DNA from: Teredinibacter waterburyi
Lineage (GTDB): Bacteria; Pseudomonadota; Gammaproteobacteria; Pseudomonadales; Cellvibrionaceae
DNA length: 64,000 bases
Assembly (NCBI RefSeq): GCF_001922985.1
Contig: NZ_MRUH01000125.1
Coordinates: 1 to 64,000 of the forward strand
Direction: 5' to 3'
The stretch's first letter is position 1; every line of letters begins with the position of its first letter. The notes beneath the pieces are model-generated. The model made no database searches. It saw only the letters and a list, made by a program, of their open reading frames with translations, and was not told the origin of the DNA. Shown piece after piece: positions 27,573-40,631 of the stretch. A program made the position numbers and the translations under genes.

Positions 27573-28969
27573 GCGCTCGGCGCGATATAGGGTTCACGCA
27601 TAGTTACAAACTCTTCCGCCGCGGTTGGGTGTATACCAATGGTATTATCAAATTGCGATTTAGTTGCACCGGCGCTTATCGCTATGGCAATGCCTTGAAT
27701 AATCTCACCCGCTTCGGGGCCAACCATATGCGCACCTATAACGCGATCGTTATCGCTGTTAACAATAAGTTTCATTAAAGTTCGCTCTGTGGAGCCGCTA
27801 ATGGTGTTTTTAAGTGCGCGGAATTCGCTGCGATAAATTGTGACCGGTAGCTGCTCGGCGCGAGCTTGCTCTTCGGTATAGCCGACTGTTGCAATATTCG
27901 GCTGACAGAACACCGCCGTTGCAATATTTTTATAGTCGAGATTAATCGGTTGTTGCGCAAACAAATAACGCGCTAATGCCATTCCCTCTGCCAGTGCTAC
28001 GGGCGTAAGTGCAACGCGGTCAATCACATCGCCTACCGCATAAATAGAATCAATATTAGTTTGGAAGTTATCGTTAACCTTTATCGCGCCGTTGCGTTTT
28101 AATTCTACGCCGAGATCTTCCAAGCCTAGGTTGGATGTTTTTGGGTCACGGCCTATCGCGGTTACAACAGCGTCAACGTCTACGGTTTTTTCTACAGTTT
28201 TTCCCTGCTCGTCGGTATGTAGCAGCGACACCTGCAGTTTTTTGTTATCAAGCTGTTTGATTTCGCGAATCGTAGTGTTCAGGGAAAGGTGAATCCCCTT
28301 ATCCGATATTTGTTGTGCGGCAAACTGCGCGATATCGGCATCGAAATGTTTGAGTATTTTCGGGCCGCGATACACCAACTCGGTTGCAACGCCTAGGCCA
28401 TTCAGAATACCGGCAAATTCGACGGCAATATAACCGCCGCCTTCGACGATGACACTTTTCGGGAAACTCTCCATATAGAAGAATTGGTTAGAATTTACGG
28501 TAAGCTCGGCGCCCGGGTAACTCGGCTGTTTTGGCCAACCACCGGTAGCAATTAAGATTCGTGCGGCGCTATAAAGTTTACCGCCCACCTCTACGGTGTT
28601 GGCGTCGCGAAGCTTGCCGCGCCCTTCTATTACGGTAACCCCTGCCCCCTCTAAGATATTATTGTAGATGCCGTTTAAGCGCTGAATTTCCGCCGTTTTG
28701 TTATCGCGCAATCGCAGCCAATCAAAATCCGCTGGCTGTGAATTCCAGCCAAAGTTTTTTGCATCTTCAAAGTCTTCTTTGTAGTGAGAGGCGTAAACGA
28801 ATAATTTTTTGGGGACACAGCCTACGTTCACACAGGTGCCGCCCATGTAGAGATCTTCTGTTATGGCTACACGAGCACCCAATTGTGAGGCAATGCGTGC
28901 GGCGCGTACGCCGCCAGAGCCGGCCCCAATTACAAATAAGTCAAATTGAAAATTACTAGCGTCAGACAT
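27569..28969 (-). CDS. gorA: Glutathione reductase
   Basis: A 466-residue flavoprotein disulfide reductase that regenerates GSH from GSSG with NADPH. An N-terminal FAD-binding [11 protein letters not shown] leads to the redox-active site [13 protein letters not shown]. The NAD(P)-binding region contains [12 protein letters not shown], and the C-terminal dimerisation domain ends with the family hallmark [12 protein letters not shown]. The GTCVNVGC active site and the C-terminus separate it from lipoamide dehydrogenase and from SthA elsewhere in the window. It fits thiol protection beside the copper exporter. The end overlaps the copA stop by convergence. Confidence 0.92.
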   Translation of the reverse strand: MSDASNFQFDLFVIGAGSGGVRAARIASQLGARVAITEDLYMGGTCVNVGCVPKKLFVYASHYKEDFEDAKNFGWNSQPADFDWLRLRDNKTAEIQRLNGIYNNILEGAGVTVIEGRGKLRDANTVEVGGKLYSAARILIATGGWPKQPSYPGAELTVNSNQFFYMESFPKSVIVEGGGYIAVEFAGILNGLGVATELVYRGPKILKHFDADIAQFAAQQISDKGIHLSLNTTIREIKQLDNKKLQVSLLHTDEQGKTVEKTVDVDAVVTAIGRDPKTSNLGLEDLGVELKRNGAIKVNDNFQTNIDSIYAVGDVIDRVALTPVALAEGMALARYLFAQQPINLDYKNIATAVFCQPNIATVGYTEEQARAEQLPVTIYRSEFRALKNTISGSTERTLMKLIVNSDNDRVIGAHMVGPEAGEIIQGIAIAISAGATKSQFDNTIGIHPTAAEEFVTMREPYIAPSA

Positions 28970-29075
28970 GCGACAAAGATCCCCTTAGAAGCTAAGGCTC
29001 TATTGTAGTCTACGGGTTGTGAAGAAGTCGAAGCGGTTGCGGTGTAGTCATTCGTCAAGAATGCTATAGGATCGA

Positions 29076-29333
29076 TTAGGCGTCTATATCGATGCGTGGA
29101 GTGCCTATGTCAGAGGCACGACGTCCACGGCTAGACCGAGATTCATAAACAGGGCGATTACCATGCTCGTTGCGTCTATCGGGGTTTTTACGTCGGTCTC
29201 TACCGCGCCACAGTTTGGTGTTAACGCGCTTTTCGTCGGTGTGCGTTTCTACGCCCTGGGTGGTTTGTCCACGCCGGGAGGTGGGGTTTAAAACCGGTAT
29301 GGGCCGGTATGTAGGTTTAATCGAATCGACCAT
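29076..29333 (-). CDS. Small Arg-rich protein of unknown function
   Basis: An 85-residue hydrophilic protein, starting MVDSIKPTYRPIPVLN, rich in Arg and Asp. It contains the near-repeat GRDRRKNPDRRNE and then YESRSSRGRRASD. No membrane segment. The DRRxxPDRR pattern looks conserved rather than random, so the frame is probably real, but no function can be named. An earlier in-frame ATG (29348) would add five residues; neither has a clear ribosome-binding site. It lies just upstream of gorA on the same strand and downstream of cysG. Confidence 0.55.
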   Translation of the reverse strand: MVDSIKPTYRPIPVLNPTSRRGQTTQGVETHTDEKRVNTKLWRGRDRRKNPDRRNEHGNRPVYESRSSRGRRASDIGTPRIDIDA

Positions 29334-29398
29334 AACAAACATTAACAAATAGGTGGCTGTTAATTATTGTTTCGGCACGCGCTCCGAATAGTTTAACC

Positions 29399-30778
29399 CT
29401 AATTGGGTTTGTACCAATTCAAGCGGTCGTGCAGCAGTACTACATCGCCAATAATGAGCAAAGTTGGTGCATGAATTTCTTTACCTGCAATTAACTTGGG
29501 CAAGCTCGCAATTGTACCGATATGTACTTGCTGTTCTGGTAGCGTGCCGCGCTCTATCAACGCTGCCGGTGTGTCCACCGGTTTACCGTGGCTGATGAGC
29601 TCATTACAAATTTGTTCTAAAGCCGTTAAGCCCATATAAAAGACAAGGGTTTGATTGGCGGCAACGAATTCCGCCCAACTCAGATTAACAGCGCCTTCTT
29701 TAAGGTGCCCTGTAATAAATCGAACAGATTGTGAGTGATCGCGATGGGTCAGCGGAATACCCGCATAGGCGGAACAGCCAGAGGCAGCGGTTATACCAGG
29801 AACAACTTGAAAGGGAATATGGTTAGCCGCAAGCAAGTCAATTTCTTCGCCGCCTCGTCCAAAAATAAAGGGGTCGCCGCCTTTTAAACGCAGAACACGC
29901 TTGCCCTGTAGCGCCAAATCCACCAACAGTTGATTAATTTGGGTTTGCTCCATGGCGTGTTCACTACGGCGCTTACCAACGTAAATACGCTCCGCATCGC
30001 GGCGTACCATTTCCAGTATGGGTGTAGATACTAAGCGGTCGTATAGTACTACTTCAGCTTGTTGCATTAAACGCAGCGCTTTGAAGGTTAACAGATCCGG
30101 ATCACCCGGCCCTGCCCCCACTAAATAGACTTCACCGCTGGTACTGCAGTCGGCTGCATCAATTTTCGCTCGAATTTCATCGACGACGGATTCGTCGCCG
30201 GCGATTATTTTTTCACCGATAGGCCCGCCAATAATAGATTCCCAAAAACGTCGCCGCGTCTCGCCATCTGGAAACGCTTTTTTTACCGCATCACGATACT
30301 GGCTGGCGATTTGCCCTAGGCGGCCAAAACCACCGGGAATCGTACTTTCCAGCATGGTGCGAACTTTTCGAGCCAGAACCGGCGCTTCGCCGCCACTGCT
30401 GATAGCAATAATGAGCGGGTTGCGGTCGACAATTGCGGGGGTAATAACGGTACAAAGGTCTGGACTATCGACAACATTTACCGGCAGGTTGCGCGCATTA
30501 CAATCGCTTGCGACCTGCTCGTTAAGGTGGCGAATATCGGTAGCTGAAATCACGAGGACTTTATCGTCAATAAACGCTTGCCGATAAGTTTCGAAAAAAA
30601 CTTGTCCGCCGGAGGCTGCAACGATTTGCTGCAGCTCGGCGGAAATTTCGGGTGCTACCACAAATATTTTTGCGTGCGCCTTCGCCAATAGCCGCGCTTT
30701 CCGTGTTGCGATGGTGCCGCCGCCAACCAATAAACACGGCCGATTTTTTAAATCAAAGAACAGCGGCAAATAATCCAT
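29399..30778 (-). CDS. cysG: Siroheme synthase (trifunctional)
   Basis: A 459-residue fusion enzyme for siroheme, the cofactor of sulfite and nitrite reductases. The N-terminal third ([19 protein letters not shown]) is the precorrin-2 dehydrogenase and ferrochelatase domain. The C-terminal two thirds, from [15 protein letters not shown], is the uroporphyrinogen-III C-methyltransferase with [17 protein letters not shown] and the SAM-binding pocket. Full family length. It follows serS by 40 bases in the conserved rarA-crcB-serS-cysG arrangement. Confidence 0.95.
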   Translation of the reverse strand: MDYLPLFFDLKNRPCLLVGGGTIATRKARLLAKAHAKIFVVAPEISAELQQIVAASGGQVFFETYRQAFIDDKVLVISATDIRHLNEQVASDCNARNLPVNVVDSPDLCTVITPAIVDRNPLIIAISSGGEAPVLARKVRTMLESTIPGGFGRLGQIASQYRDAVKKAFPDGETRRRFWESIIGGPIGEKIIAGDESVVDEIRAKIDAADCSTSGEVYLVGAGPGDPDLLTFKALRLMQQAEVVLYDRLVSTPILEMVRRDAERIYVGKRRSEHAMEQTQINQLLVDLALQGKRVLRLKGGDPFIFGRGGEEIDLLAANHIPFQVVPGITAASGCSAYAGIPLTHRDHSQSVRFITGHLKEGAVNLSWAEFVAANQTLVFYMGLTALEQICNELISHGKPVDTPAALIERGTLPEQQVHIGTIASLPKLIAGKEIHAPTLLIIGDVVLLHDRLNWYKPN

Positions 30779-30818
30779 CGTTTCGTACTACTCTAATATC
30801 TGGGGCTAATTAACATGA

Positions 30819-32487
<1,669 letters not shown>

Positions 32488-32556
32488 GAGCTCACCTCAA
32501 TAATACGATTCGTTAATATTGATTGTTCGTTAATGTCGTTGGTGTACGTGTTACGG

Positions 32557-33909
32557 CTAATCCGATGGATCGCTAGCAGGGTTTGGTGCCTGCTCGTTTA
32601 AACGGCGCAAATGGCGTAACTTTTCTGCAATTTTTATTTCCAAGCCACGCTCGACCGGCTGATAGTATTGGCGCGGTTCCAGCTGATCAGGGAAATACAC
32701 CTCACCGGCGGCAAATGCGTCCGGTTCATCATGCGCGTAGCGATAGCCGCGACCAAACTCCATATTCTTCATCAATGTCGTTGGTGCGTTGCGCAAATGA
32801 TTGGGAACATCATAGCTCGGCTGCGAACGCACATCGGCCTTAGCGGCTTTGTAGGCATTATACACGGCGTTGCTTTTTGGTGCTGAGGCCAGATAAAGCA
32901 CCGCCTGCGCCAGTGCCAACTCCCCTTCTGGGCTACCCAAGCGCTGCTGTACATCCCATGCATTAAGTGCAATTTCTAACCCGCGAGGGTCGGCATTGCC
33001 AATATCTTCTGTGGCCATACGCACAACTCGGCGGGCAATATACAGAGGGTCGCAGCCGCCGTCGAGCATTCGACTAAACCAATAGAGTGATGCGTCTGGA
33101 TCCGAGCCACGTACAGATTTATGCAGGGCAGAAATTTGCTCGTAAAAGAGATCACCGCCCTTATCAAAGCGGCGAACATCGCCTAGCAGAACCTGCTCAA
33201 GCAAGTCACGGGTGATAAGACCATCGTCATCGACAAGGTCACTAGCGATTTCTAGGATATTTAACACCCTGCGCGCATCACCATCGGCCGCGCTAATCAG
33301 CATTTGGATTTCGGTATCGCCAATCTGCAACTGACGTTCCAACAACCCCTGCTCGCTAGTAAGTGCCCTATCCACAAGTTGCTGCATTTGCGCTGGACTA
33401 AAACGTTGTAATACATACACGCGGCAGCGCGATAGCAAAGCGTTATTAACTTCGAAAGAAGGGTTTTCCGTGGTTGCGCCAATAAAGGTAATGGTGCCGT
33501 CTTCTACATAGGGCAAAAAAGCATCTTGCTGAGACTTGTTAAACCTATGTACTTCGTCGATAAACAATAGCGTTTTTCGGCCGCGCATCTGTAATTGATG
33601 CTCGGCATCGGTAATGGCGGCACGAATTTCCTTAACCCCGGCGAGTACTGCAGAAATCGATACGAAGTTCGCGTTAACTTCATTCGCCAACAGTTTCGCA
33701 AGGGAGGTTTTACCGGTTCCCGGTGGGCCCCATAAAATCATTGAGTGCACTTGACCCAGTTCGATACATTTGCGCAGTGGCTTGCCGGCCCCTAGCAAAT
33801 GGTCTTGGCCAAGGTATTGATCTAGGTTCTGGGGTCGAAGACGGGCCGCAAGCGGCTGAAATTGGCTAGCCGCTCGAGCTTGGTCATCTGTAAATAAATC
33901 GGAGGACAT
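32557..33909 (-). CDS. rarA: Replication-associated recombination ATPase RarA
   Basis: A 450-residue AAA+ ATPase (MgsA/WRNIP1 family) that acts at stalled replication forks. The N-terminal [21 protein letters not shown] is typical; the Walker A motif [12 protein letters not shown] and Walker [15 protein letters not shown] follow, with the sensor [11 protein letters not shown]. The C-terminal part contains the conserved [19 protein letters not shown] tetramerisation segment. It lies 8 bases after lolA and probably shares its transcript. Confidence 0.95.
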   Translation of the reverse strand: MSSDLFTDDQARAASQFQPLAARLRPQNLDQYLGQDHLLGAGKPLRKCIELGQVHSMILWGPPGTGKTSLAKLLANEVNANFVSISAVLAGVKEIRAAITDAEHQLQMRGRKTLLFIDEVHRFNKSQQDAFLPYVEDGTITFIGATTENPSFEVNNALLSRCRVYVLQRFSPAQMQQLVDRALTSEQGLLERQLQIGDTEIQMLISAADGDARRVLNILEIASDLVDDDGLITRDLLEQVLLGDVRRFDKGGDLFYEQISALHKSVRGSDPDASLYWFSRMLDGGCDPLYIARRVVRMATEDIGNADPRGLEIALNAWDVQQRLGSPEGELALAQAVLYLASAPKSNAVYNAYKAAKADVRSQPSYDVPNHLRNAPTTLMKNMEFGRGYRYAHDEPDAFAAGEVYFPDQLEPRQYYQPVERGLEIKIAEKLRHLRRLNEQAPNPASDPSD

Positions 33910-33917
33910 CGGTTTTG

Positions 33918-34697
33918 CTAGTTACCGCTAATAAGGTCTACGCCTTCAGGAGGAATAAAATTGAAAATTTCGGAATCCATCGGCTGATTGACTTCAAGAT
34001 CGCTGAACGAAATCTCGGTGATTTGATCCAGCTTATCTATAAGCTCAAGCCGCACCAACGCGCCAGAGGCATCAAACGAAAAACTCAATTTTTGAAAGCC
34101 CGAGTCGCCACTTTTCAAACTGGTCATTTGATAGTTTTCGGCTTTCTTAGCGCGCTGGTCTGAATTGAGTTTTTTTGAATCAAGTTGCTCGACGAAATAC
34201 TGCCCTTGCAGCAAACTAAAATCACCGGTAAGGATCTGCGCGGGGCTGGAATTCATTTTTTCTTTAGGGGTAACCGTGACCTGTTCTAAGTCTGGGTCGT
34301 AGACCCACAAACTTTCGGCGTTGGCGATGACTACCTGCTCAAAGGGAGGCTGAGTTTCCCAGTGAAAAAGACCCGGCTGCTTTAAGTTTGCGCGCCCTTC
34401 CGTTTTCTGTAGCAATTTACCGTCGCGGTTAAATAGGTTTTGCTCAAAGTTTGCGCTAAAAGTTTTGATGGAGTTTAAACGTGCACTAAGTTGACGGCTA
34501 GCGGCTGAGGTTTGATCGTTTTGTAGTTCTACTGCTAGCGTTTTACTTGTTAAAACTGCCTGCCCATAGGCTTGGTTAACGATTGTTAATGGCGCAACGG
34601 TGAACACGGCAACGCAGGCTGAACGCGCACAAAAATTGACGATGCGTGAGACCTTAATTCGAGGATTCACGCAACTACTTAAAAAAGGTTGAGCCAT
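33918..34697 (-). CDS. lolA: Outer-membrane lipoprotein chaperone LolA
   Basis: A 259-residue periplasmic carrier that takes lipoproteins from LolCDE to LolB. A longer than usual signal sequence ends near NQAYGQA. The mature part has FSANFEQ, GRANLKQPGLFHWET and DLEQVTVTP, all family signatures of the open beta-barrel, and ends near FNFIPPEGVDLI. AAGGA lies nine bases before the ATG. It sits between ftsK and rarA as in Pseudomonas. It would serve the many lipoproteins predicted here. Confidence 0.94.
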   Translation of the reverse strand: MAQPFLSSCVNPRIKVSRIVNFCARSACVAVFTVAPLTIVNQAYGQAVLTSKTLAVELQNDQTSAASRQLSARLNSIKTFSANFEQNLFNRDGKLLQKTEGRANLKQPGLFHWETQPPFEQVVIANAESLWVYDPDLEQVTVTPKEKMNSSPAQILTGDFSLLQGQYFVEQLDSKKLNSDQRAKKAENYQMTSLKSGDSGFQKLSFSFDASGALVRLELIDKLDQITEISFSDLEVNQPMDSEIFNFIPPEGVDLISGN

Positions 34698-34753
34698 TTG
34701 GTTAGGTCCTTAAAAATTTATCCTAATCACTTTTGATCTAAGTGCTCTAGGTT

Positions 34754-37129
34754 TTAGCGTTTAGGTGGTGCCGGGGCCAAAACCTCGCGGCTACCGTTGG
34801 TACCCATTGGCGTTATCACGCCGGCGGCTTCCATATCTTCAATTAAGCGAGCGGCACGGTTATAGCCCACTCTAAGTTTTCGCTGTACCGATGAAATACT
34901 CGCTTTACGGGTTTCGGTAACAAAGGCCAAGGCCTCGTCGTATAACGGATCCGATTCGGCCTCGGCGCCTCCTTCGTTTTCTGTAGCAAACCCCGGCACT
35001 GCAATATTCGAGACTTCGTCGCTGAAGATCTCTTCGAGGTAATCCGGTTGGCCGCGTTTTTTCCAGTCGGCGACAACACGGTGTACTTCATGGTCATCAA
35101 TAAAGGCACCGTGTACACGTACGGTGACGGCCGTACCCGGTGGTAAAAAGAGCATATCGCCGTGACCAAGTAACTGCTCGGCCCCGCCTTGATCTAGAAT
35201 TGTCCGCGAATCAATTTTTGATGAAACCTGAAACGCCATTCGCGTCGGTACGTTAGCTTTAATCAGTCCGGTAATAACATCGACCGACGGTCGCTGGGTT
35301 GCAAGAATCATATGTATTCCCGCCGCACGTGCTTTTTGGGCAATACGCGCAATCAATTGTTCCACTTTTTTACCGACGATCATCATCATATCGGCGAATT
35401 CGTCGATCACAATTACGATAAACGGCATGGTGGTAAGGTTTGGTGCAGTTGGATTCTCTTGTCCGATCAAGCCTTCTTCTTCGGGGTTCCAGAACGGATC
35501 GGCGATAGGTGTTCCGGCCTTGTCGGCATCTTTCACTTTTTTGTTGTAGCCGGCGATATTACGAACCCCCATCGCCGCCATAAGTTTGTAGCGTCGCTCC
35601 ATTTCCCCCACACACCAACGCAGCCCCGTGGAGGCGTCTTTCATATCGGTAATCACCGGCGTGAGCAAATGCGGAATACCTTCGTATACCGATAGCTCCA
35701 ACATCTTTGGGTCGACCAGTATTAAGCGAACATCTTCTGGCGTCGCTTTATACAGCATACTGATAATCATCGAGTTCACACCCACCGACTTACCCGAGCC
35801 GGTGGTACCCGCCACCAACAGGTGGGGCATTTTCGCGAGATCGGCAATCACCGGTTCGCCCGAAATATCGTGCCCCAAGGCAAGCGTAAGTGGTGATTTA
35901 GAGCGTTCGTAAAGATCAGAATTGACAACCTCACTCAAACGTACCATTTCGCGGTATTCGTTTGGTATTTCAACGCCGACTACCGACTTACCCTGAATTA
36001 CCTCAACCACACGCACGCTGATGACAGCCAGCGAACGCGCCAAATCTTTTGCCAAGTTGGTAATCTTACTTACTTTTACACCGGCGGCGGGCTGGATTTC
36101 GAACCGTGTAACCACTGGCCCGGGCAGTACACCGACAACTTCTGCCACGACGCCAAAGTCTTTTAGCTTCAGCTCAAGTAAGCGCGACATGCCTTCGAGC
36201 GACTCTTGCGAATAGCCTTTGTCGCTTTTCACATTTGCTGGCTCTAACAGGCTAATTGGTGGTAACTCACCGACGGGGGGAGCATCGTTAAAGTCGAGTT
36301 TTTGTTGTTTTTCTTTTGCAGCACGAGCGCTGGGCTGGGCCACCGCTTTCGGTGGCGTAATCGTCGGAGCTTTACGCTTTTCCTCTATCTTTACCTGAAC
36401 GCGTGCGGCTTCACGACGCTCGGCAACGGCTTGTTTGGCGAGTTTCCGTTCGGCCCGATTACCACGCCAGACGATAAGGCGCTGCTGCATCCAAGTAAGT
36501 GCGCGCAAGACCGCACCACCGAGCACGTCCATAACCGTAAACCACGAAATATCGATAAAGATGGTTAAGCCGAACAGTAGCATTGCCAAAAGAACAAGCG
36601 ACCCGCCAAGGTAGCCAAATGCACCATCGACGGCCACGGCGGTGGTGAGGCCGAGGTAGCCACCGCTTGAAAACGGCAGGCTGGAGTGTTCTTGGCCATA
36701 TTGCATTACCGCAATGGCGGTGCCCGCCAGCATCACTAAGCCAAAACCGATCGCACGTAGTGCCAATAATAGAGGATCTAACTGAGCGCCGGCCTTATCG
36801 CGAAGCAACATAACAACTTGGTACGCGAGCATCAGCGGAAACAAGAAGGCTAAGTTGCCGAACAAGGAGTAAAATACGTCGGCAAGCCAAGCACCGGCGG
36901 GACCGCAAGCGTTGATGATATCGCCGCCAGAGCCTGTTTTTGACCAGCCGGGGTCTTGATCACTATAGGTTGTTAGCGCCAGCAACAGGTAAGCGCAGAG
37001 TGCAATCAATACGATTAGCACCCCTTCACGTAGAATCTTGACGGCAAGCTGAGAAGCCGCTGGGCTGCTATTGCGGGCGTCATCAAGTTGCAAAGATTTA
37101 GTTTTGTTGGGTTTTGTAGCTTTACTCAA
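34754..37129 (-). CDS. ftsK: DNA translocase FtsK
   Basis: A 791-residue septal DNA pump that clears chromosome ends from the division site and activates XerCD at dif. Four membrane segments lie in residues 30-200, then a short linker (about 225-290) that is much shorter than in E. coli. The motor domain has Walker A GTTGSGKS (441-448) and Walker [14 protein letters not shown]. The C-terminal gamma domain (about 720-785) is the winged helix that reads KOPS sites ([23 protein letters not shown]). It is the first gene of the ftsK-lolA-rarA-crcB-serS-cysG run. The 282-base gap to trxB holds divergent promoters not resolved by eye. Confidence 0.96.
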   Translation of the reverse strand: MSKATKPNKTKSLQLDDARNSSPAASQLAVKILREGVLIVLIALCAYLLLALTTYSDQDPGWSKTGSGGDIINACGPAGAWLADVFYSLFGNLAFLFPLMLAYQVVMLLRDKAGAQLDPLLLALRAIGFGLVMLAGTAIAVMQYGQEHSSLPFSSGGYLGLTTAVAVDGAFGYLGGSLVLLAMLLFGLTIFIDISWFTVMDVLGGAVLRALTWMQQRLIVWRGNRAERKLAKQAVAERREAARVQVKIEEKRKAPTITPPKAVAQPSARAAKEKQQKLDFNDAPPVGELPPISLLEPANVKSDKGYSQESLEGMSRLLELKLKDFGVVAEVVGVLPGPVVTRFEIQPAAGVKVSKITNLAKDLARSLAVISVRVVEVIQGKSVVGVEIPNEYREMVRLSEVVNSDLYERSKSPLTLALGHDISGEPVIADLAKMPHLLVAGTTGSGKSVGVNSMIISMLYKATPEDVRLILVDPKMLELSVYEGIPHLLTPVITDMKDASTGLRWCVGEMERRYKLMAAMGVRNIAGYNKKVKDADKAGTPIADPFWNPEEEGLIGQENPTAPNLTTMPFIVIVIDEFADMMMIVGKKVEQLIARIAQKARAAGIHMILATQRPSVDVITGLIKANVPTRMAFQVSSKIDSRTILDQGGAEQLLGHGDMLFLPPGTAVTVRVHGAFIDDHEVHRVVADWKKRGQPDYLEEIFSDEVSNIAVPGFATENEGGAEAESDPLYDEALAFVTETRKASISSVQRKLRVGYNRAARLIEDMEAAGVITPMGTNGSREVLAPAPPKR

Positions 37130-37351
37130 AATGGGATCCGAAACGTTTAGCGTTTTATTATGGCGCCAACACAGCTGGTGCAGCGGCGCGTATTGTACCT
37201 GTAATTGATTGTACCTGTATTTGCTTGCGAGAAATCGGCTTGGATTACAAACCTAACTAGAAATATTGCTATTACCTATTAAAAACATTGATGTCATTGC
37301 GTAGAATAGCGGCATCGACTTCTTTAAGATGCGCTTCAAACCGTAAATTGA

Positions 37352-38359
<1,008 letters not shown>

Positions 38360-38408
38360 TAATCGTACCGCTTACTGCATGTTAGACGTAGCGCTAAACA
38401 ACTAAACT

Positions 38409-38446
38409 AATGCTCGCTATCAGTTCCACTGGTGGCGAGCATTTTT
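38409..38446 (+). terminator. Rho-independent terminator after trxB
   Basis: Stem aatgctcgc / gcgagcatt with a 19-base loop region, then five Ts. It lies 50 bases after the trxB stop codon and before aat. Confidence 0.8.
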
Positions 38447-38521
38447 ACTTCTAGACGCTTTTTTCGACGCTTTCTTTTTCACGCTTGCGATACGGAAACT
38501 TATTATTAAAGGCGATTCAGT

Positions 38522-39346
38522 ATGACCCAACTGCATTGGCTAGCAGAGGATAATAACGAATTTCCGCCAACGAAAAACGCATTGGACGACCCTAACGGTT
38601 TGCTCGCTGTTGGCGGGGACCTATCGCCGGAACGTCTTATCGCGGCATATAGCAGAGGGATATTCCCCTGGTTTAGCGAGGGCCAGCCACTCCTGTGGTG
38701 GACGCCCAGTCCACGTATGGTATTGCTCCCCAAAAACGTCCATTTCGGCAGAACACTGCGTAAATTACTGCGTAAGCGTCAATTTACGATAACCGTTGAT
38801 ACCGCATTTGAATCGGTGATGAGACAGTGCGGCACGATTGATCGACGCGATCAGGACGGGTCTTGGATTACAGAAGAAATGGTTGACGCCTACTTAGAGC
38901 TACATAGCCGCGGTATCGCGCACTCTGTCGAGGCTTGGCAGGATGGCGAGCTGGTCGGTGGTTTATACGGCGTAGCGCTAGGCAGAGCCTATTTTGGCGA
39001 ATCGATGTTTAGCTTGGCAAGCGGCGCGTCGAAAGCCGCATTTTCAGCTCTAGTCGTACAATTACTACGCTGGGGCGTGAAGCTTATAGACTGCCAAATA
39101 GAAACACCTTACCTTGCATCTTTCGGCGCTTCAGAGATTCCGAGAGATGAATTTGAGCTACGCTTAAATGAGTCATTAAAAACGCCATCAGCCTCAATAG
39201 GCGACCTATTGGATAACGACCATCGTGGGCTAAATGATCGTTTCGGTTTACAATCGAGCTGGTCTACTAACTGGGAAATGCCGGAGTACGGATTTGACGA
39301 GCATCTCTTCGCTGAAGCTTTACGCAACACAGGCGCATCCCTGTAG
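38522..39346 (+). CDS. aat: Leucyl/phenylalanyl-tRNA-protein transferase
   Basis: A 274-residue enzyme that adds Leu or Phe to proteins with N-terminal Arg or Lys, marking them for ClpAP through ClpS. Signatures are FPPTKNALDDPNGLLAVGGDL, YSRGIFPWFSEGQPLLWW and the acceptor region GGLYGVALGRAYFGESMFS. It is longer than the E. coli protein (234 residues) at the C-terminus, and this tail overlaps the start of bpt. ClpA, ClpS and Bpt follow within 4.5 kb. Confidence 0.95.
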   Translation: MTQLHWLAEDNNEFPPTKNALDDPNGLLAVGGDLSPERLIAAYSRGIFPWFSEGQPLLWWTPSPRMVLLPKNVHFGRTLRKLLRKRQFTITVDTAFESVMRQCGTIDRRDQDGSWITEEMVDAYLELHSRGIAHSVEAWQDGELVGGLYGVALGRAYFGESMFSLASGASKAAFSALVVQLLRWGVKLIDCQIETPYLASFGASEIPRDEFELRLNESLKTPSASIGDLLDNDHRGLNDRFGLQSSWSTNWEMPEYGFDEHLFAEALRNTGASL

Positions 39347-40013
39347 CTATTTGGATGGAGCCGAAGCAACAACTGTTTTCATCGACCCCAACGCGGAGAT
39401 GGATGCGCACCTTTACGGCCAGCTCTCGCACATGGGCTTCCGTCGCAGCGGCCCCCATGTGTACCGGCCAAGTTGCGAGTCTTGCAGCAATTGCATTCCA
39501 ATTCGTATCGCCGCGTTTAATTTCAAGCCAAGCCGCACTCAAAAGCGCTGTGTAAAAACGAATCAGGATCTTGCCGTATCCGTGGTTCCGAAAATTTATA
39601 GCGACGAACACTACGAACTGTACGAACGTTATATTTGCGCGCGCCACAACGACGGTGAGATGTTCCCGCCCTCACGCAAGCAATATTCTGATTTCTTGAC
39701 CGGCGAATGGGGAATGACCCGTTTTATGGAGTTCAGAGATAGCGACCAAAAACTGTTGGCGGTTGCCGTTGTGGACCTTCTCGAACAGGGTCTTTCAGCT
39801 GTTTATACCTACTTCTCACCGGAAGCGGAGGAGCGTAGCCTAGGACGATTCGCGATCTTGTATCAAATTGATCTCGCCCGGCGCTTACAGCTTCCCTTTG
39901 TATACCTTGGCTATTGGATTAAAGATTGCCAGAAAATGAACTACAAAACCGAATACCTGCCCTATGAGCTGTTGTTAGATAATAATTGGCGGAGCTTTAA
40001 GACGAAGATTTAA
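39294..40013 (+). CDS. bpt: Aspartate/glutamate leucyltransferase (Bpt/Ate family)
   Basis: A 239-residue enzyme of the arginyltransferase family; the bacterial Bpt branch adds Leu to N-terminal Asp or Glu. Signatures are the Cys-rich GPHVYRPSCESCSNCIPIRI and YFSPEAEERSLGRFAIL, ending with YLGYWIKDCQKMNYKTEYLPYE. No ATG fits the family start. A TTG at 39294 gives MTSISSLKLYATQAHPCSYL, the usual N-terminus, and CGGAG lies six bases before it. The gene then overlaps aat by 53 bases. The longer open frame from 39234 has no such support. Confidence 0.92.
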   Translation: MTSISSLKLYATQAHPCSYLDGAEATTVFIDPNAEMDAHLYGQLSHMGFRRSGPHVYRPSCESCSNCIPIRIAAFNFKPSRTQKRCVKTNQDLAVSVVPKIYSDEHYELYERYICARHNDGEMFPPSRKQYSDFLTGEWGMTRFMEFRDSDQKLLAVAVVDLLEQGLSAVYTYFSPEAEERSLGRFAILYQIDLARRLQLPFVYLGYWIKDCQKMNYKTEYLPYELLLDNNWRSFKTKI

Positions 40014-40312
40014 GGTAAGGCTTTGAGTGCCAAACGACCCACTAGCCACACAGCGATTAGCTTAATTTTCATACATCGAGATCGATTTTTACCCTCCAAA
40101 TACGGGTGTTACTTTATAACATTCCGATATTCCCCTTGAAATAGCATTGGTTTAAGTACGATTTCGCCGATATTAACCTCATATCTAATGTTTTCCCGCT
40201 ATGGCCTTGGCTTCCCGCCTTAATTAGTGCAAAATTGCCGCCTTCAAAAATGACGTAAGACGAAGTCATAAACCTTATCCAACTTACGAGCCACTTTAGA
40301 GGTTGCTGCCGA

Positions 40313-40531
40313 ATGGCAAAAGAAGACAATTTTGAACTTGAAGGCGAAGTCATCGACACCCTTCCAAACACTACATTTCGCGTAAAGCTAGAAAATGGCC
40401 ATGTTGTAACGGCACATATTTCCGGCAAGATGCGTAAGAACTACATTCGAATTCTGACAGGCGATAAGGTTAAAGTCGAAATGACACCTTACGATCTGAG
40501 CAAGGGCCGTATTACTTACCGCGCCCGCTAG
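40313..40531 (+). CDS. infA: Translation initiation factor IF-1
   Basis: A 72-residue S1/OB-fold protein that blocks the A site during initiation. The sequence [19 protein letters not shown] and the ending [13 protein letters not shown] are close to the E. coli protein. AGAGG precedes the ATG. The 299-base gap before it holds no gene that could be seen. A strong terminator follows. Confidence 0.98.
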   Translation: MAKEDNFELEGEVIDTLPNTTFRVKLENGHVVTAHISGKMRKNYIRILTGDKVKVEMTPYDLSKGRITYRAR

Positions 40532-40553
40532 GATCTAACCTTTTATAAAAGCC

Positions 40554-40583
40554 AAAAAAAACCCCAGATAGCTGGGGTTTTTT
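40554..40583. terminator. Bidirectional terminator between infA and clpA
   Basis: Perfect stem aaaaaaccccag / ctggggtttttt with a 4-base loop, with A-tract on one side and T-tract on the other. It would end infA on the plus strand and clpA on the minus strand. Confidence 0.92.
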
Positions 40584-40631
40584 GCGTTTCTATGGGCTGA
40601 AATTAATGCTCGGCAAGAACAATCCTACCGG

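Noticed and set aside
32488-32556. Fluoride riboswitch before crcB
   Set aside because: The gap is only 69 bases and the conserved pseudoknot sequence was not seen.
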